Program-made: the position numbers and the translations under genes | Part shown: positions 28,020 through 36,658 of the stretch, one piece after another | Layout of the letters: the number at the start of each line of letters is the position of its first letter | Numbering within the stretch: position 1 is the stretch's first letter | NCBI GenBank assembly: GCA_905182325.1 | Contig: CAJJBD010000041.1 | Coordinates: 1-64,000, forward strand | Direction of reading: 5' to 3' | Source of the DNA: an uncultured Planktomarina sp. | GTDB lineage: Bacteria > Pseudomonadota > Alphaproteobacteria > Rhodobacterales > Rhodobacteraceae | Length of the DNA: 64,000 bases | The notes under the pieces: generated by a model | Databases searched by the model: none | What the model was told of the DNA's origin: nothing | Seen by the model: only the letters and a program-made list of their open reading frames with translations

Positions 28020-28178
28020 ATCCTACTTATTGAACGAGCTTTCGATATTAACAAAAAATATGTGACACTTAGTATAACTTGAGGACTTTTTATTTAGCAT
28101 TGTAAATTGCAACATTCAGGATCTGAGTTAAGCAGAATTACAGATGAACTTTATTAATGTGGATGAAATACAGTTAGA

Positions 28179-28403
28179 ATGCTGAAGCTTAAATCATTAG
28201 AATTGCGCCATCCCTTCTTCGTTCCACTTTGGCGCCGCCTCGGGCTTGTACTTTTACTAGGACTTTGGACATTACTGGAAGGTTTTGGTGGGAACTCTGT
28301 GTGGGCATTTTTTGTAGGCTGTGTAGCCGTGTATTCAACCTATGTATTTTTCTTCGATTTTGCCTCAACCGAAGGCAGTGGAACCAAAAAAGATGATTTT
28401 TAA
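28179..28403 (+). CDS. Small two-helix membrane protein, function unknown
   Basis: 74 residues: a short basic N-terminus (LELRHPFFVPLWRRLG), two hydrophobic helices (about residues 22-36 and 42-60) and a charged end. I have the impression that similar short proteins occur in other Rhodobacterales, but cannot verify it. It lies 159 bp after xylG on the same strand and could be part of that unit. No function is suggested by sequence. Confidence 0.6.
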   Translation: MLKLKSLELRHPFFVPLWRRLGLVLLLGLWTLLEGFGGNSVWAFFVGCVAVYSTYVFFFDFASTEGSGTKKDDF

Positions 28404-28606
28404 ACTACTATTAGAGTTTATGGAGCCAAAGATTAAAAGCTAAAAACCTGTCCAATGTCATAAGTTTTTGTAATACGTAATCCTTGGTTAGAGTTGTTGT
28501 GAAGTTAACGTGTTCCCAGCACAGGGCGGTTTCTGATACGTTTACGCAAAGAATTCTTCTGTTAAACAGGCTATACTTAAAAAACTAGAGATCTTATTAT
28601 TTCAAA

Positions 28607-29761
28607 CTAACTAAACATTGGTGGACGCGCATCAACCCAAGTTCCCTTTTGTTTTCCAGATTCAGCCACTGCAAAGACCGCAGCCATCGAACGTAAGCCA
28701 TCTTCAGCACGGGGATAGAGGTTAGCTGATGGATCTATATCACGTTGCCCTTTAAGCGCCCTAATGGCTTCGGCTAGATCTGTATAGATATTTGCAAAAG
28801 CCAATGGCATCCCTTCAGAATGTCCAATAGTAACCCTCGTTGCTCTGTCAGCTTCTGGTGATAAGTTTTCCTCACCACGTTCAATTACTTGCATTCTTCC
28901 ACCAAGCGGCATGTAAAATAGTTGATTGGGCTGCTCCTGAGACCAGCGGAGCCCACCTTTTTCTCCAAACACCTGGATCCCCAAACCATGTTGACGGCCA
29001 ATAGCTATTGAGGAGGTCCACAGGCGACCTACAGCGCCACCGTCCATGCGGAAATTCACCATTGCATCGTCTTCCAACTCACGAACACTGATGCAAGAAA
29101 CTATATCTGCGCTAAGTTTAGTTACAACCTGACCAGTTACAAAACTTGCCATATGCAAAGCGTGAATACCACAATCTGCAAATTGGGCCGACACACCTGC
29201 CTGTTTTGGATCATATCGCCATCGTACGCGCGGATTATCAGCATCGGCGGCATCGGCGTGGTGCCCATGGGCAAACTCTGCATTAACAAGACGAATTTTA
29301 CCAATATCACCGCGGGTTACCATAGCTCGCATGTGCCGAACTAATGAGTATCCCGAATAGCCATAATTTACAGCGCAAATTTTTCTAGTGGCATCAGAAA
29401 TTTTAACAATTTCTTCAGCTTCTTCAACAGTCATGGTCATTGGTTTTTCGCACAACACATGAAAGCCTCCCTCCAGAAAGGCTTTTGTGATCTCAAAGTG
29501 CGTGGAATTAGGGGTAGCAATTGTTACCAAATCAACTGGATTCGCAAGTGCTTTCTCACTCGATAACATTTCTTGCCAGCTACCATACGCTCGATTGCCT
29601 AAGCCAAAGGTTTGACCATAGCGTACACCTTCTTCCGGTCGATGGTCTAAAGCGCCTGCCGTAAATTCAAAAAGTCCATCCAAACTGGCACCTAACCTAT
29701 GTGCCGGACCTATTTGACTGCCAGCGCCACCACCAATCATTCCCCATTTTAGTTTTGTCAT
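28607..29761 (-). CDS. Gfo/Idh/MocA family oxidoreductase (1)
   Basis: 384 residues. N-terminal Rossmann domain with WGMIGGGAGSQIG and the EKPMTMTVEEAEE motif (lysine of the family), then the alpha/beta domain with DCGIHALHMASFV. NAD(P)-dependent oxidation of a sugar, inositol or related polyol; substrate unknown. Third gene of a minus-strand trio with an IolE-like isomerase 11 bp upstream and another Gfo/Idh/MocA member beyond. The trio faces the xylFHG-like importer. Confidence 0.92.
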   Translation of the reverse strand: MTKLKWGMIGGGAGSQIGPAHRLGASLDGLFEFTAGALDHRPEEGVRYGQTFGLGNRAYGSWQEMLSSEKALANPVDLVTIATPNSTHFEITKAFLEGGFHVLCEKPMTMTVEEAEEIVKISDATRKICAVNYGYSGYSLVRHMRAMVTRGDIGKIRLVNAEFAHGHHADAADADNPRVRWRYDPKQAGVSAQFADCGIHALHMASFVTGQVVTKLSADIVSCISVRELEDDAMVNFRMDGGAVGRLWTSSIAIGRQHGLGIQVFGEKGGLRWSQEQPNQLFYMPLGGRMQVIERGEENLSPEADRATRVTIGHSEGMPLAFANIYTDLAEAIRALKGQRDIDPSANLYPRAEDGLRSMAAVFAVAESGKQKGTWVDARPPMFS

Positions 29762-29772
29762 TTATATGTTCC

Positions 29773-30660
29773 CTAGAAGCCTATCGATTCAAGATAAGTA
29801 CGATTTAGCTTGGCATCATCCAGTGGTGAGGTGTCACCAGTTGGATCGCAGTCTTGTTCCACAGTACACCAGCCCTCAAAATTGGCGGCTAAAAGAAGCT
29901 GTCGCACTTTTGGAAAATCTACATCACCATCACCAAGGTTGCAAAAAATGCCCAGCCCACATGCATCATAAAACCCAGTATTATTCCTTACAACTTTATA
30001 CTTAACTATTGGATCTATATCCTTGAAATGCATATAGTTTATACGTGTAATATACTTTGTCATAAATTTTATTGGATCAAATCCAGCGTAAGAATGGTGG
30101 CCTGTATCAAAGCAAATTCCAAGGACTTTTTCATCAACTTCATTCAATAGCTGTTCTAATTCTGGCTCAAAATCCATAAAACCAGCCGCGTGTGCATGAA
30201 TTCCAACGGAGAGACCATATTCTTCTGATCCAATCTTGGCTATTGTTTCAATTCGTTCGCGAAATTTTGTCCACTCCATTTTGTTCATCTGCTCTGCTTC
30301 TTCCGCTCGGCCCGCCGTTGGAGCGCGTCGTGATGAAATACTGTCAATTAAAACAAGGCGCGTGGCACCATGAGCAGCTAGGGTTTTGCATGTACGAATT
30401 GAGCCATCTAACACATCGTCCCAAGCGTTTGGATCATGAAATGCACGAAAAACTACACCACCAATTAACTCTTGATCAAACTCAGACAATGCCTCAGACA
30501 AAATAGTGGGGTCTTCTGGCATGAAACCAACCGGGCCAAGCTCAATACCGTTATATCCTGCGGCTGCGTTTTCTTTAAGCACTTGTCGCCAATCAGGATT
30601 TCGAGAATCATTTGCGAATTCCACGCCCCATGAACAGGGAGCATTACCAATTTTAATCAT
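29773..30660 (-). CDS. Sugar phosphate isomerase/epimerase family TIM-barrel protein, IolE-like
   Basis: 295 residues of the AP-endonuclease-2/xylose-isomerase-like barrel. Start IKIGNAPCSWGVEF resembles inosose dehydratase IolE; metal-site segments include GIELGPVG, GIHAHAAGFM, CFDTGHHSYAG, NYMHFKDID and WCTVEQDCDP. It could be an inosose dehydratase, a 3-keto-sugar epimerase or isomerase. Located between two Gfo/Idh/MocA oxidoreductases (11 and 17 bp spacing), which usually means consecutive steps on one cyclic polyol or sugar. Confidence 0.88.
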   Translation of the reverse strand: MIKIGNAPCSWGVEFANDSRNPDWRQVLKENAAAGYNGIELGPVGFMPEDPTILSEALSEFDQELIGGVVFRAFHDPNAWDDVLDGSIRTCKTLAAHGATRLVLIDSISSRRAPTAGRAEEAEQMNKMEWTKFRERIETIAKIGSEEYGLSVGIHAHAAGFMDFEPELEQLLNEVDEKVLGICFDTGHHSYAGFDPIKFMTKYITRINYMHFKDIDPIVKYKVVRNNTGFYDACGLGIFCNLGDGDVDFPKVRQLLLAANFEGWCTVEQDCDPTGDTSPLDDAKLNRTYLESIGF

Positions 30661-30677
30661 CTCATAGCCCCATAAAT

Positions 30678-31778
30678 TTAGTAGTCTCTGACATTAACCC
30701 ATGTCTTTTTAGCGCTTGAATCAAGTGCCGCTGTTACAATGCGATTTACCTCCATGCCTTCCGCGAAAGACGGCCAAATGGCACGGTTTTCTGAGATCGC
30801 AGTTAAAAAATCTTTAGCTTCTATAATAATCTGATCCTGATAACCGGTGCCGTGACCTGGACCTTGGCAAAATGGAAGATAATCGGGATGCGCCGGGCCA
30901 GTAAGGATCTTGCGAAAACCACGTTCAGATTCAGGTCCCTCGCTAGTATATAACCAAAGCGCGTTTTGATCCTCCTGATCAAAGCGAATATGGCCCTTAG
31001 TACCATGAATTTCATAAGCATAACCCATCTTGCGCCCTGTAGCCACACGGCTAAAAAACATGTGGCCTTGCGCACCGTTTTCAAAATAGCACATCATCTG
31101 AGCCTGATCATCATTAGTTACTTCTAAACCGTCTCTAACTTTATGCACAGTCTCAACCGATGCGCTGAGGCTCTTAATGGGCCCCATCATAGCATGAGCT
31201 GCGTTTATCATGTGTGGTGCTAAATCGCCCATCGTTCCATTTGCGATGCCCTGTGCTCTCCATCCCCCAATCATTGGGTCAGCAAAAAAATCTTCAGTCA
31301 TCTCGCCACGGAACCATGTTAACGTCCCTATGCGACCTTCTGTTAAAAATTTTCTTATTTGTTGGGAGGCTGGGGTCCTAATGTAATTGAAACCCACCAT
31401 ATTAGCAACATCAGCAGCCTCTGCCGCTGCGACCATTGACCTACTTTGTTTTAAGGAAACACCGAGCGGTTTTTCGCATAAAACTGGTTTGCCAGCGTTT
31501 AAGGCTGCAACCGCAATATCATGATGAGTGTGCTGTGGTGATGCTATAACAATAGCCTCAACTGCCGGATCATCGATTAAGTCTTTCCAGTCAGCTGTTC
31601 CCTTTTCAAAGCCATATGCCTTGCGATACAGCTCTGCATTGGCTTCAGTTTGTGCGCAAATTGTTACTAACCGGGGCCTTAAGGATGTTTGAAATACGCC
31701 AGCAACGGCAGAAAAGGCCACGGAGTGGGCCTTCCCCATGTATCCCCCACCAACTATTCCAATTCCAATACTACTCAT
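30678..31778 (-). CDS. Gfo/Idh/MocA family oxidoreductase (2)
   Basis: About 366 residues from the ATG at 31778 (MSSIGIGIVGGGYMGKAHS). The ORF-track start adds nine residues before the Rossmann strand and seems unlikely. Motifs: GIGIVGGGYMGKAHS, IASPQHTHHDIAVAAL, CEKPLGVSLKQS and DLAPHMINAAH. It differs from the other family member in the window and probably catalyses another oxidation or reduction on the same compound. First gene of the minus-strand trio; about 150 bp separate it from the hydrolase gene downstream of its promoter region. Confidence 0.92.
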   Translation of the reverse strand: MSSIGIGIVGGGYMGKAHSVAFSAVAGVFQTSLRPRLVTICAQTEANAELYRKAYGFEKGTADWKDLIDDPAVEAIVIASPQHTHHDIAVAALNAGKPVLCEKPLGVSLKQSRSMVAAAEAADVANMVGFNYIRTPASQQIRKFLTEGRIGTLTWFRGEMTEDFFADPMIGGWRAQGIANGTMGDLAPHMINAAHAMMGPIKSLSASVETVHKVRDGLEVTNDDQAQMMCYFENGAQGHMFFSRVATGRKMGYAYEIHGTKGHIRFDQEDQNALWLYTSEGPESERGFRKILTGPAHPDYLPFCQGPGHGTGYQDQIIIEAKDFLTAISENRAIWPSFAEGMEVNRIVTAALDSSAKKTWVNVRDY

Positions 31779-31929
31779 CTCATAGCCTTCAAAGTTATTA
31801 TCCAACTGGTCTCCACAAGCAACTCAAGGCCAAACATGTTCTAACTTAAGCATAACAAAATTTAACTTTTCGAAATCGATAAAAATGCTGTGGTTTTTGA
31901 GAGTAATTTGAGTAAAGCCGCTTTAGTTT

Positions 31930-32583
31930 TTAACGAGTATTTTCAGTCATTCGACGTTTAACATAAGTTTGTACTGAAGATATCATCGGATCCATATATG
32001 GATCTTCAAAAAAGTGACCACATCCCTCAACTTCTTCATGTGTTATAGTAATACCTTTTTGTTCATGCAGTTTGTTGACTAAGATAACTGTATCGTCGGG
32101 AGGTGCAACTCGATCTGCGAGGCCATTAATTATTAAACCTGAGGCCGGACAGGGAGCAAGAAAGCTAAAATCATACATGTTAGCAGGTGGACTTACGCTT
32201 ATAAAACCAGATATTTCTGGCCTGCGCATCAGTAACTGCATTCCAATCCACGCCCCAAAACTAAAGCCTGCAACCCAACACTGCTTTGCATTAGTGTTCA
32301 TGGATTGAAGGTAATCAAGGGCCGAAGCTGCATCACTTAACTCGCCAATTCCTTGATCATATTCGCCTTGCGACCGACCAACTCCTCGAAAGTTAAACCT
32401 AAGTACCGTAAACCCCATATTGTAAAAAGCATAATGTAAATTATAAACCACTTTGTTGTTCATGGTACCACCAAACTGCGGATGTGGCTGGAGTATGATC
32501 GCAATTGGTGAATCCTTAGTTTTCTGAGGATGATAGCGACCTTCAAGGCGACCTTCTGGGCCAGGGAATATAACTTCGGGCAT
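31930..32583 (-). CDS. Alpha/beta hydrolase (COG2945 type)
   Basis: 217 residues. Family marks: MPEVIFPGPEGRLEGRY start, LQPHPQFGGTMNNKVV, RFNFRGVGRSQGEYD, the nucleophile elbow GFSFGAWIG, ADRVAPPDD for the acid and GCGHFFEDPY for the catalytic His. Widespread in alphaproteobacteria, often immediately divergent from iscR as here. Substrate unknown. No signal peptide. Confidence 0.9.
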   Translation of the reverse strand: MPEVIFPGPEGRLEGRYHPQKTKDSPIAIILQPHPQFGGTMNNKVVYNLHYAFYNMGFTVLRFNFRGVGRSQGEYDQGIGELSDAASALDYLQSMNTNAKQCWVAGFSFGAWIGMQLLMRRPEISGFISVSPPANMYDFSFLAPCPASGLIINGLADRVAPPDDTVILVNKLHEQKGITITHEEVEGCGHFFEDPYMDPMISSVQTYVKRRMTENTR

Positions 32584-32676
32584 TTTGTTCCTCTAGTATG
32601 TTTAGGCTCTTGCTTAGCTTGACGTTGGGCAAGTGTCAGCTTAGAACCATTCTAAATAGCGCTGTGGTATTTCGCT

Positions 32677-32709
32677 CTATGGACCCGGTTACGCAACCGG
32701 CGGCCATAG
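32677..32709. other. Strong hairpin between the hydrolase gene and iscR
   Basis: CCGGTT (32685-32690) pairs with AACCGG (32695-32700) over loop ACGC, extended by CTATGG/CCATAG at the outside with a small internal loop. It lies 58 bases before iscR and 94 bases before the divergent hydrolase start. No T run, so not an obvious terminator. Could be a leader structure or an operator; role unknown. Confidence 0.5.
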
Positions 32710-32766
32710 GTCAATTAATTTGAGCTAAAAATGACAACTTGTTACAAAATGAGAGCATAAATTAGC

Positions 32767-33222
32767 ATGAAACTATCAACCAAAGGTCGATACGGAATGG
32801 TTGCATTAGCTGATTTAGCTTTGCTGGATGTCTCAAAGTTATCATCGCTATCTGATATCGCGCGTCGGCAGGACATATCGTTACCCTATTTGGAACAGCT
32901 CTTTGTGAAATTGCGCCGTTCAAATTTAGTTGAATCAGTTCGTGGACCAAATGGGGGCTACAGGTTAGCTAGACCAGCGACAGAAATTCGTGTGGTAGAC
33001 ATTTTAAAGGCCCTAGATGAAACAGTGGATGCACTTCACAAGGGAGCTGGAGCCTCAGGTGGAGTTTCTGGCAGTAGGGCCCAAAGTGTTACTAATAGGT
33101 TGTGGGAAGTTATGAGTGCTCAGGTGTATGTATTTTTGCATCAGACGCGCTTATCAGACGTAGTTGAAAATACTTTGTCACCGTGTCCAGCAGTTCCTAA
33201 TTTGCTTGAAATTATCGATTGA
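32767..33222 (+). CDS. iscR: Rrf2 family Fe-S regulator IscR, single-cysteine type
   Basis: 151 residues with the Rrf2 winged helix (MKLSTKGRYGMVALADLAL, ISLPYLEQLFVKLRRSNLVESVRGPNGGYRL). E. coli IscR uses three clustered cysteines near residues 92-104; that region here is HKGAGASGGVSG with none. The only cysteine is Cys140 close to the C-terminus. Rhodobacter sphaeroides IscR is described as having an unusual, largely cysteine-free ligation, so this is likely family-typical rather than a decayed gene. First gene of the SUF operon, coupled to the desulfurase by TGATG. Expected to repress the operon when clusters or iron are sufficient. Confidence 0.93.
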   Translation: MKLSTKGRYGMVALADLALLDVSKLSSLSDIARRQDISLPYLEQLFVKLRRSNLVESVRGPNGGYRLARPATEIRVVDILKALDETVDALHKGAGASGGVSGSRAQSVTNRLWEVMSAQVYVFLHQTRLSDVVENTLSPCPAVPNLLEIID

Positions 33223-34268
33223 TGCAAAGTCGAGTTTATCTAGATCATAATGCCACTACACCATTAAGACCTGAAGCTCGGGTGGCAATGATAGATGCTC
33301 TTGACGCAGTTGGAAATCCCTCATCAGTACATTTGGAGGGTCGGGCTGCAAAGGCGATAATCGAGAAGGCTCGGTCTCAAATTTCTAACGCTTTTGGGGT
33401 AGGTACTCGTGACATTATTTTTACGAGTGGAGCAACTGAGGCTGCTGCCTTAGGTCTGCATGGCAGAGGTTTCAAAGCTGCAGGTATCGAACACGATGCC
33501 GTTTCCGCTTGGGTAGAACCAGACTTAAATGTTGTAGCAGGCGAAGTCAGTGTCGAAATTCCTCAAAAAACAGCTTTACAGTTGGCTAATTCAGAAACAG
33601 GGATTATTCAAAAATTACCAGAAAGTTTGGGGTTTTGTGACATGACACAAGCATTCGGTAAAATTTCAACAAGTTTTGCTTGGACAGGTGCAATAATGGC
33701 ATGCGCATCTGCGCATAAACTTGGTGGTCCAAAAGGAATAGGCTGTTTGTTGTTGCAACCTGGCCAATCAATTAGTGCACAATTACAAGGTGGTGGGCAA
33801 GAAATGGGCCGGCGGGCCGGTACTGAAAATGTTGTTGGAATTGCTGGTTTTGGGGCTGCAGCCGAGGCTGCAGCTAAAGATCTTGCCGATGGAAAGTGGC
33901 GCGCAATTGAAAAACTTAGAAATAAATTAGAAAAGGTACTGGAAGCTAGCGGAAAACCTATTACCTACATTGGGAAGGGGATCTTAAGGCTTCCAAATAC
34001 AGCATGTTTTTCGGCTCCTGGGTGGAAGGGCGAAACACAGGTAATGCAAATGGATCTAGCAGGCTTCGCGATATCGGCGGGATCTGCCTGTTCATCAGGA
34101 AAAGTAAAATCTAGCCGTGTCCTCGAAGCAATGGGATATGGGACAAATATCGCCAATTCCGCAGTGAGGGTATCACTTGGTTTGTTAACAACAGAAACCG
34201 AAATTCAACAGTTTGCCACAACTTGGTTGTCGGCATACGACAGTTTTTTAGCACGCAGGGCAGCTTGA
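33222..34268 (+). CDS. iscS: Cysteine desulfurase, IscS/NifS class
   Basis: About 348 residues, PLP enzyme releasing sulfur from cysteine. N-terminus [27 protein letters not shown], Schiff-base lysine in [10 protein letters not shown] and persulfide cysteine in [14 protein letters not shown]. It is shorter than E. coli IscS (404), as usual for the copy inside alphaproteobacterial SUF operons. Start ATG 33222 overlaps the iscR stop (TGATG); the ORF-track TTG is rejected. The same operon also contains sufS, so two desulfurases of different classes work here. Confidence 0.93.
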   Translation: MQSRVYLDHNATTPLRPEARVAMIDALDAVGNPSSVHLEGRAAKAIIEKARSQISNAFGVGTRDIIFTSGATEAAALGLHGRGFKAAGIEHDAVSAWVEPDLNVVAGEVSVEIPQKTALQLANSETGIIQKLPESLGFCDMTQAFGKISTSFAWTGAIMACASAHKLGGPKGIGCLLLQPGQSISAQLQGGGQEMGRRAGTENVVGIAGFGAAAEAAAKDLADGKWRAIEKLRNKLEKVLEASGKPITYIGKGILRLPNTACFSAPGWKGETQVMQMDLAGFAISAGSACSSGKVKSSRVLEAMGYGTNIANSAVRVSLGLLTTETEIQQFATTWLSAYDSFLARRAA

Positions 34269-35782
34269 TGGGAATAGAAATGAACAATGTTGATGTAAAA
34301 GACGGCGTCGATGCGGACACGGTTGAGGCAGTTAGGGCTTTGTCCAGCACCTATAAATACGGCTGGAATACTGAAATTGAAATGGAATACGCTCCAAAAG
34401 GGCTCTCTGAGGACATTGTGCGCCTAATCTCGTCAAAAAACAACGAACCAGAATGGATGTTGGACTGGCGTCTGTCGGCATACAGACGATGGCTCGAACT
34501 CAAAGAGCCCAATTGGGCAATGGTAGACTATCCTTCAATTGATTTTCAAGATCAGTATTATTATGCGCGCCCCAAAAGCATGGTAGAAAAACCAAAGTCA
34601 TTGGACGATGTAGACCCAAAACTACTTGAGACCTATAAGAAGTTAGGCATTCCCCTCAAAGAACAGGCACTACTAGCAGGTGTTGAGGCTCCAGAAGGTG
34701 AACGAAAAGTGGCTGTCGATGCTGTATTTGATTCAGTATCAGTGGGAACCACATTCCAAGCAGAACTGAAAAAAGCTGGTGTAATTTTTTGTTCGTTTTC
34801 AGAAGCTGTTAAAGATTATCCAGAACTGGTTAAAAAATATCTTGGATCAGTTGTTCCTGTTTCTGACAATTATTATGCAACTTTAAACTCAGCTGTTTTT
34901 TCAGATGGATCGTTTGTCTACATCCCTGAAGGTGTACGCTGTCCAATGGAACTAAGTACTTATTTTAGAATTAATGCTGAAAATACAGGGCAATTTGAGC
35001 GAACTTTAATAATCGCTGATAAAGGATCTTATGTCAGCTACTTGGAAGGCTGCACTGCACCAAAGCGCGATGTAGCGCAACTTCATGCTGCAGTTGTAGA
35101 ACTAGTCATTTTAGACGACGCTGAGATTAAATATTCAACTGTACAAAATTGGTATCCAGGAGACGAAAACGGTAAAGGTGGTATTTATAACTTTGTAACG
35201 AAACGAGCAGATTGTCGTGGAAATCGCTCGAAAGTTATGTGGACTCAAGTGGAGACTGGATCAGCAGTGACTTGGAAATACCCGTCGTGCATTCTGCGTG
35301 GTAATGAAAGCCAAGGAGAATTTTATTCGATTGCCATTGCCAACAATATGCAACAAGCGGATACCGGCACAAAAATGGTACATTTAGGAAAAAACACTAA
35401 ATCTCGCATTGTTTCAAAAGGGATAAGTGCTGGTAAAGCGCAAAATACTTATCGAGGACTTGTCTCAATGCATCCAAAAGCAAAAGATAGCCGAAATTTT
35501 ACACAATGCGATAGTTTGTTAATTGGTGATAAATGTGGTGCCCACACTGTGCCATATATTGAAGTAAAAAATAATTCATCGCGCGTGGAGCATGAGGCAA
35601 CAACTTCAAAGGTTGATGATGATCAATTGTTTTATTGCCGTTCTAGAGGAATGGGTGAGGAGGATGCGGTGGCTCTCGTTGTAAATGGATTTTGTAAAGA
35701 AGTATTGCAAGCGCTGCCAATGGAGTTTGCTATGGAGGCACAGCAATTAGTTGCAATCTCACTCGAAGGTTCGGTTGGATAA
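34268..35782 (+). CDS. sufB: Fe-S cluster scaffold subunit SufB
   Basis: About 504 residues. Typical SufB segments: [21 protein letters not shown] split around the N-terminus, [32 protein letters not shown], and the C-terminal [23 protein letters not shown]. Part of the SufBC2D scaffold on which clusters are built. ATG 34268 is coupled to the desulfurase stop by TGATG; the ORF-track start lies upstream inside iscS. Followed by a 120-bp gap with a hairpin, the only real gap in the first half of the operon. Confidence 0.96.
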   Translation: MGIEMNNVDVKDGVDADTVEAVRALSSTYKYGWNTEIEMEYAPKGLSEDIVRLISSKNNEPEWMLDWRLSAYRRWLELKEPNWAMVDYPSIDFQDQYYYARPKSMVEKPKSLDDVDPKLLETYKKLGIPLKEQALLAGVEAPEGERKVAVDAVFDSVSVGTTFQAELKKAGVIFCSFSEAVKDYPELVKKYLGSVVPVSDNYYATLNSAVFSDGSFVYIPEGVRCPMELSTYFRINAENTGQFERTLIIADKGSYVSYLEGCTAPKRDVAQLHAAVVELVILDDAEIKYSTVQNWYPGDENGKGGIYNFVTKRADCRGNRSKVMWTQVETGSAVTWKYPSCILRGNESQGEFYSIAIANNMQQADTGTKMVHLGKNTKSRIVSKGISAGKAQNTYRGLVSMHPKAKDSRNFTQCDSLLIGDKCGAHTVPYIEVKNNSSRVEHEATTSKVDDDQLFYCRSRGMGEEDAVALVVNGFCKEVLQALPMEFAMEAQQLVAISLEGSVG

Positions 35783-35801
35783 TTTGATGGGTGTGAAGTC
35801 A

Positions 35802-35851
35802 GAGGAAGGTTACATAAAGAGCTGATTGGTTTCATTCTGTAACCTCTACCT
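35802..35851 (+). other. Intercistronic hairpin between sufB and sufC
   Basis: GGTTACA (35808-35814) pairs perfectly with TGTAACC (35838-35844), with a further GAGG/CCTC pairing outside. It lies in the 120-bp spacer of an operon whose other early joints overlap. No T run follows, so it may be a processing or stability element rather than a terminator. Confidence 0.5.
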
Positions 35852-35902
35852 CGTTGCTACAAAAAATCATTAGTGCCTAAAATGGCCTTAGGAATAATTA
35901 AA

Positions 35903-36658
35903 ATGCTTGAAATAAAAAACCTACACGTCCAGCTTGAGGAAGAAGATAAAAAAATTCTAAAAGGTGTAAACCTTTCTCTAGATCCTGGAAAAGTACATGC
36001 CATCATGGGTCCAAATGGTTCAGGGAAATCAACACTTTCTTATGTGCTTTCTGGAAAAAAGGGCTACGAGGTTACATCAGGATCAGCTCATTTAGAAGGT
36101 AACGATCTCCTAGTGATGGATCCAGAAGAGCGCGCCGCAGCAGGGTTATTTTTAGCTTTTCAGTATCCAGTAGAAATACCTGGTGTCGGAAACATGACAT
36201 TTTTAAGATCTGCCGTAAACTCACAACGGAAGTTGCGTGGCGAACCAGAAATGACTGCTGGAGATTTTTTGAAAGCTGTTCGCGATAAAGCTAAACACTT
36301 AAAAATTGATTCAGATATGTTGAAACGTCCAGTAAACGTGGGGTTTTCTGGTGGTGAAAAAAAACGCAATGAAATTTTGCAGATGGCGATGCTTGAACCA
36401 AAAATGTGCATTTTGGATGAAACAGACAGCGGCTTAGATGTCGATGCGATGAAGTTAGTTGCTGAAGGAGTTAATGCCCTTCGCGATAAAAAACGTACAT
36501 TTTTAGTTATTACTCATTACCAGCGGCTTTTAGACCATATTAAACCAGACATTGTGCACATTATGGCGGCAGGAAGGATTATTAAATCAGGCGGACCAGA
36601 ACTTGCACTTGAGGTGGAAAATAATGGTTATGCTAAACTGTTGGAGGAGAGTTCTTAG
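35903..36658 (+). CDS. sufC: Fe-S assembly ATPase SufC
   Basis: About 251 residues from ATG 35903 (MLEIKNLHVQLEEEDKKIL), which has AGGA nine bases upstream; the ORF-track start adds ten residues not seen in SufC. ABC-type ATPase with Walker A GPNGSGKST, the SufC-typical LAFQYPVEIPGV, signature FSGGEKKRNE and Walker B MCILDETDSGLD (the SufC form with DET). Soluble partner of SufB and SufD. The stop overlaps the GTG of sufD. Confidence 0.96.
   Translation: MLEIKNLHVQLEEEDKKILKGVNLSLDPGKVHAIMGPNGSGKSTLSYVLSGKKGYEVTSGSAHLEGNDLLVMDPEERAAAGLFLAFQYPVEIPGVGNMTFLRSAVNSQRKLRGEPEMTAGDFLKAVRDKAKHLKIDSDMLKRPVNVGFSGGEKKRNEILQMAMLEPKMCILDETDSGLDVDAMKLVAEGVNALRDKKRTFLVITHYQRLLDHIKPDIVHIMAAGRIIKSGGPELALEVENNGYAKLLEESS

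Noticed and set aside
31806-31929. Second LacI-type operator before the Gfo/Idh/MocA trio
   Set aside because: No copy of the GTTAGCGCTAAC palindrome found there.
32584-32766. Iron-responsive (Iron-Rhodo/IscR) box upstream of iscR
   Set aside because: I could not recall the consensus firmly enough and saw no convincing palindrome other than the hairpin reported.
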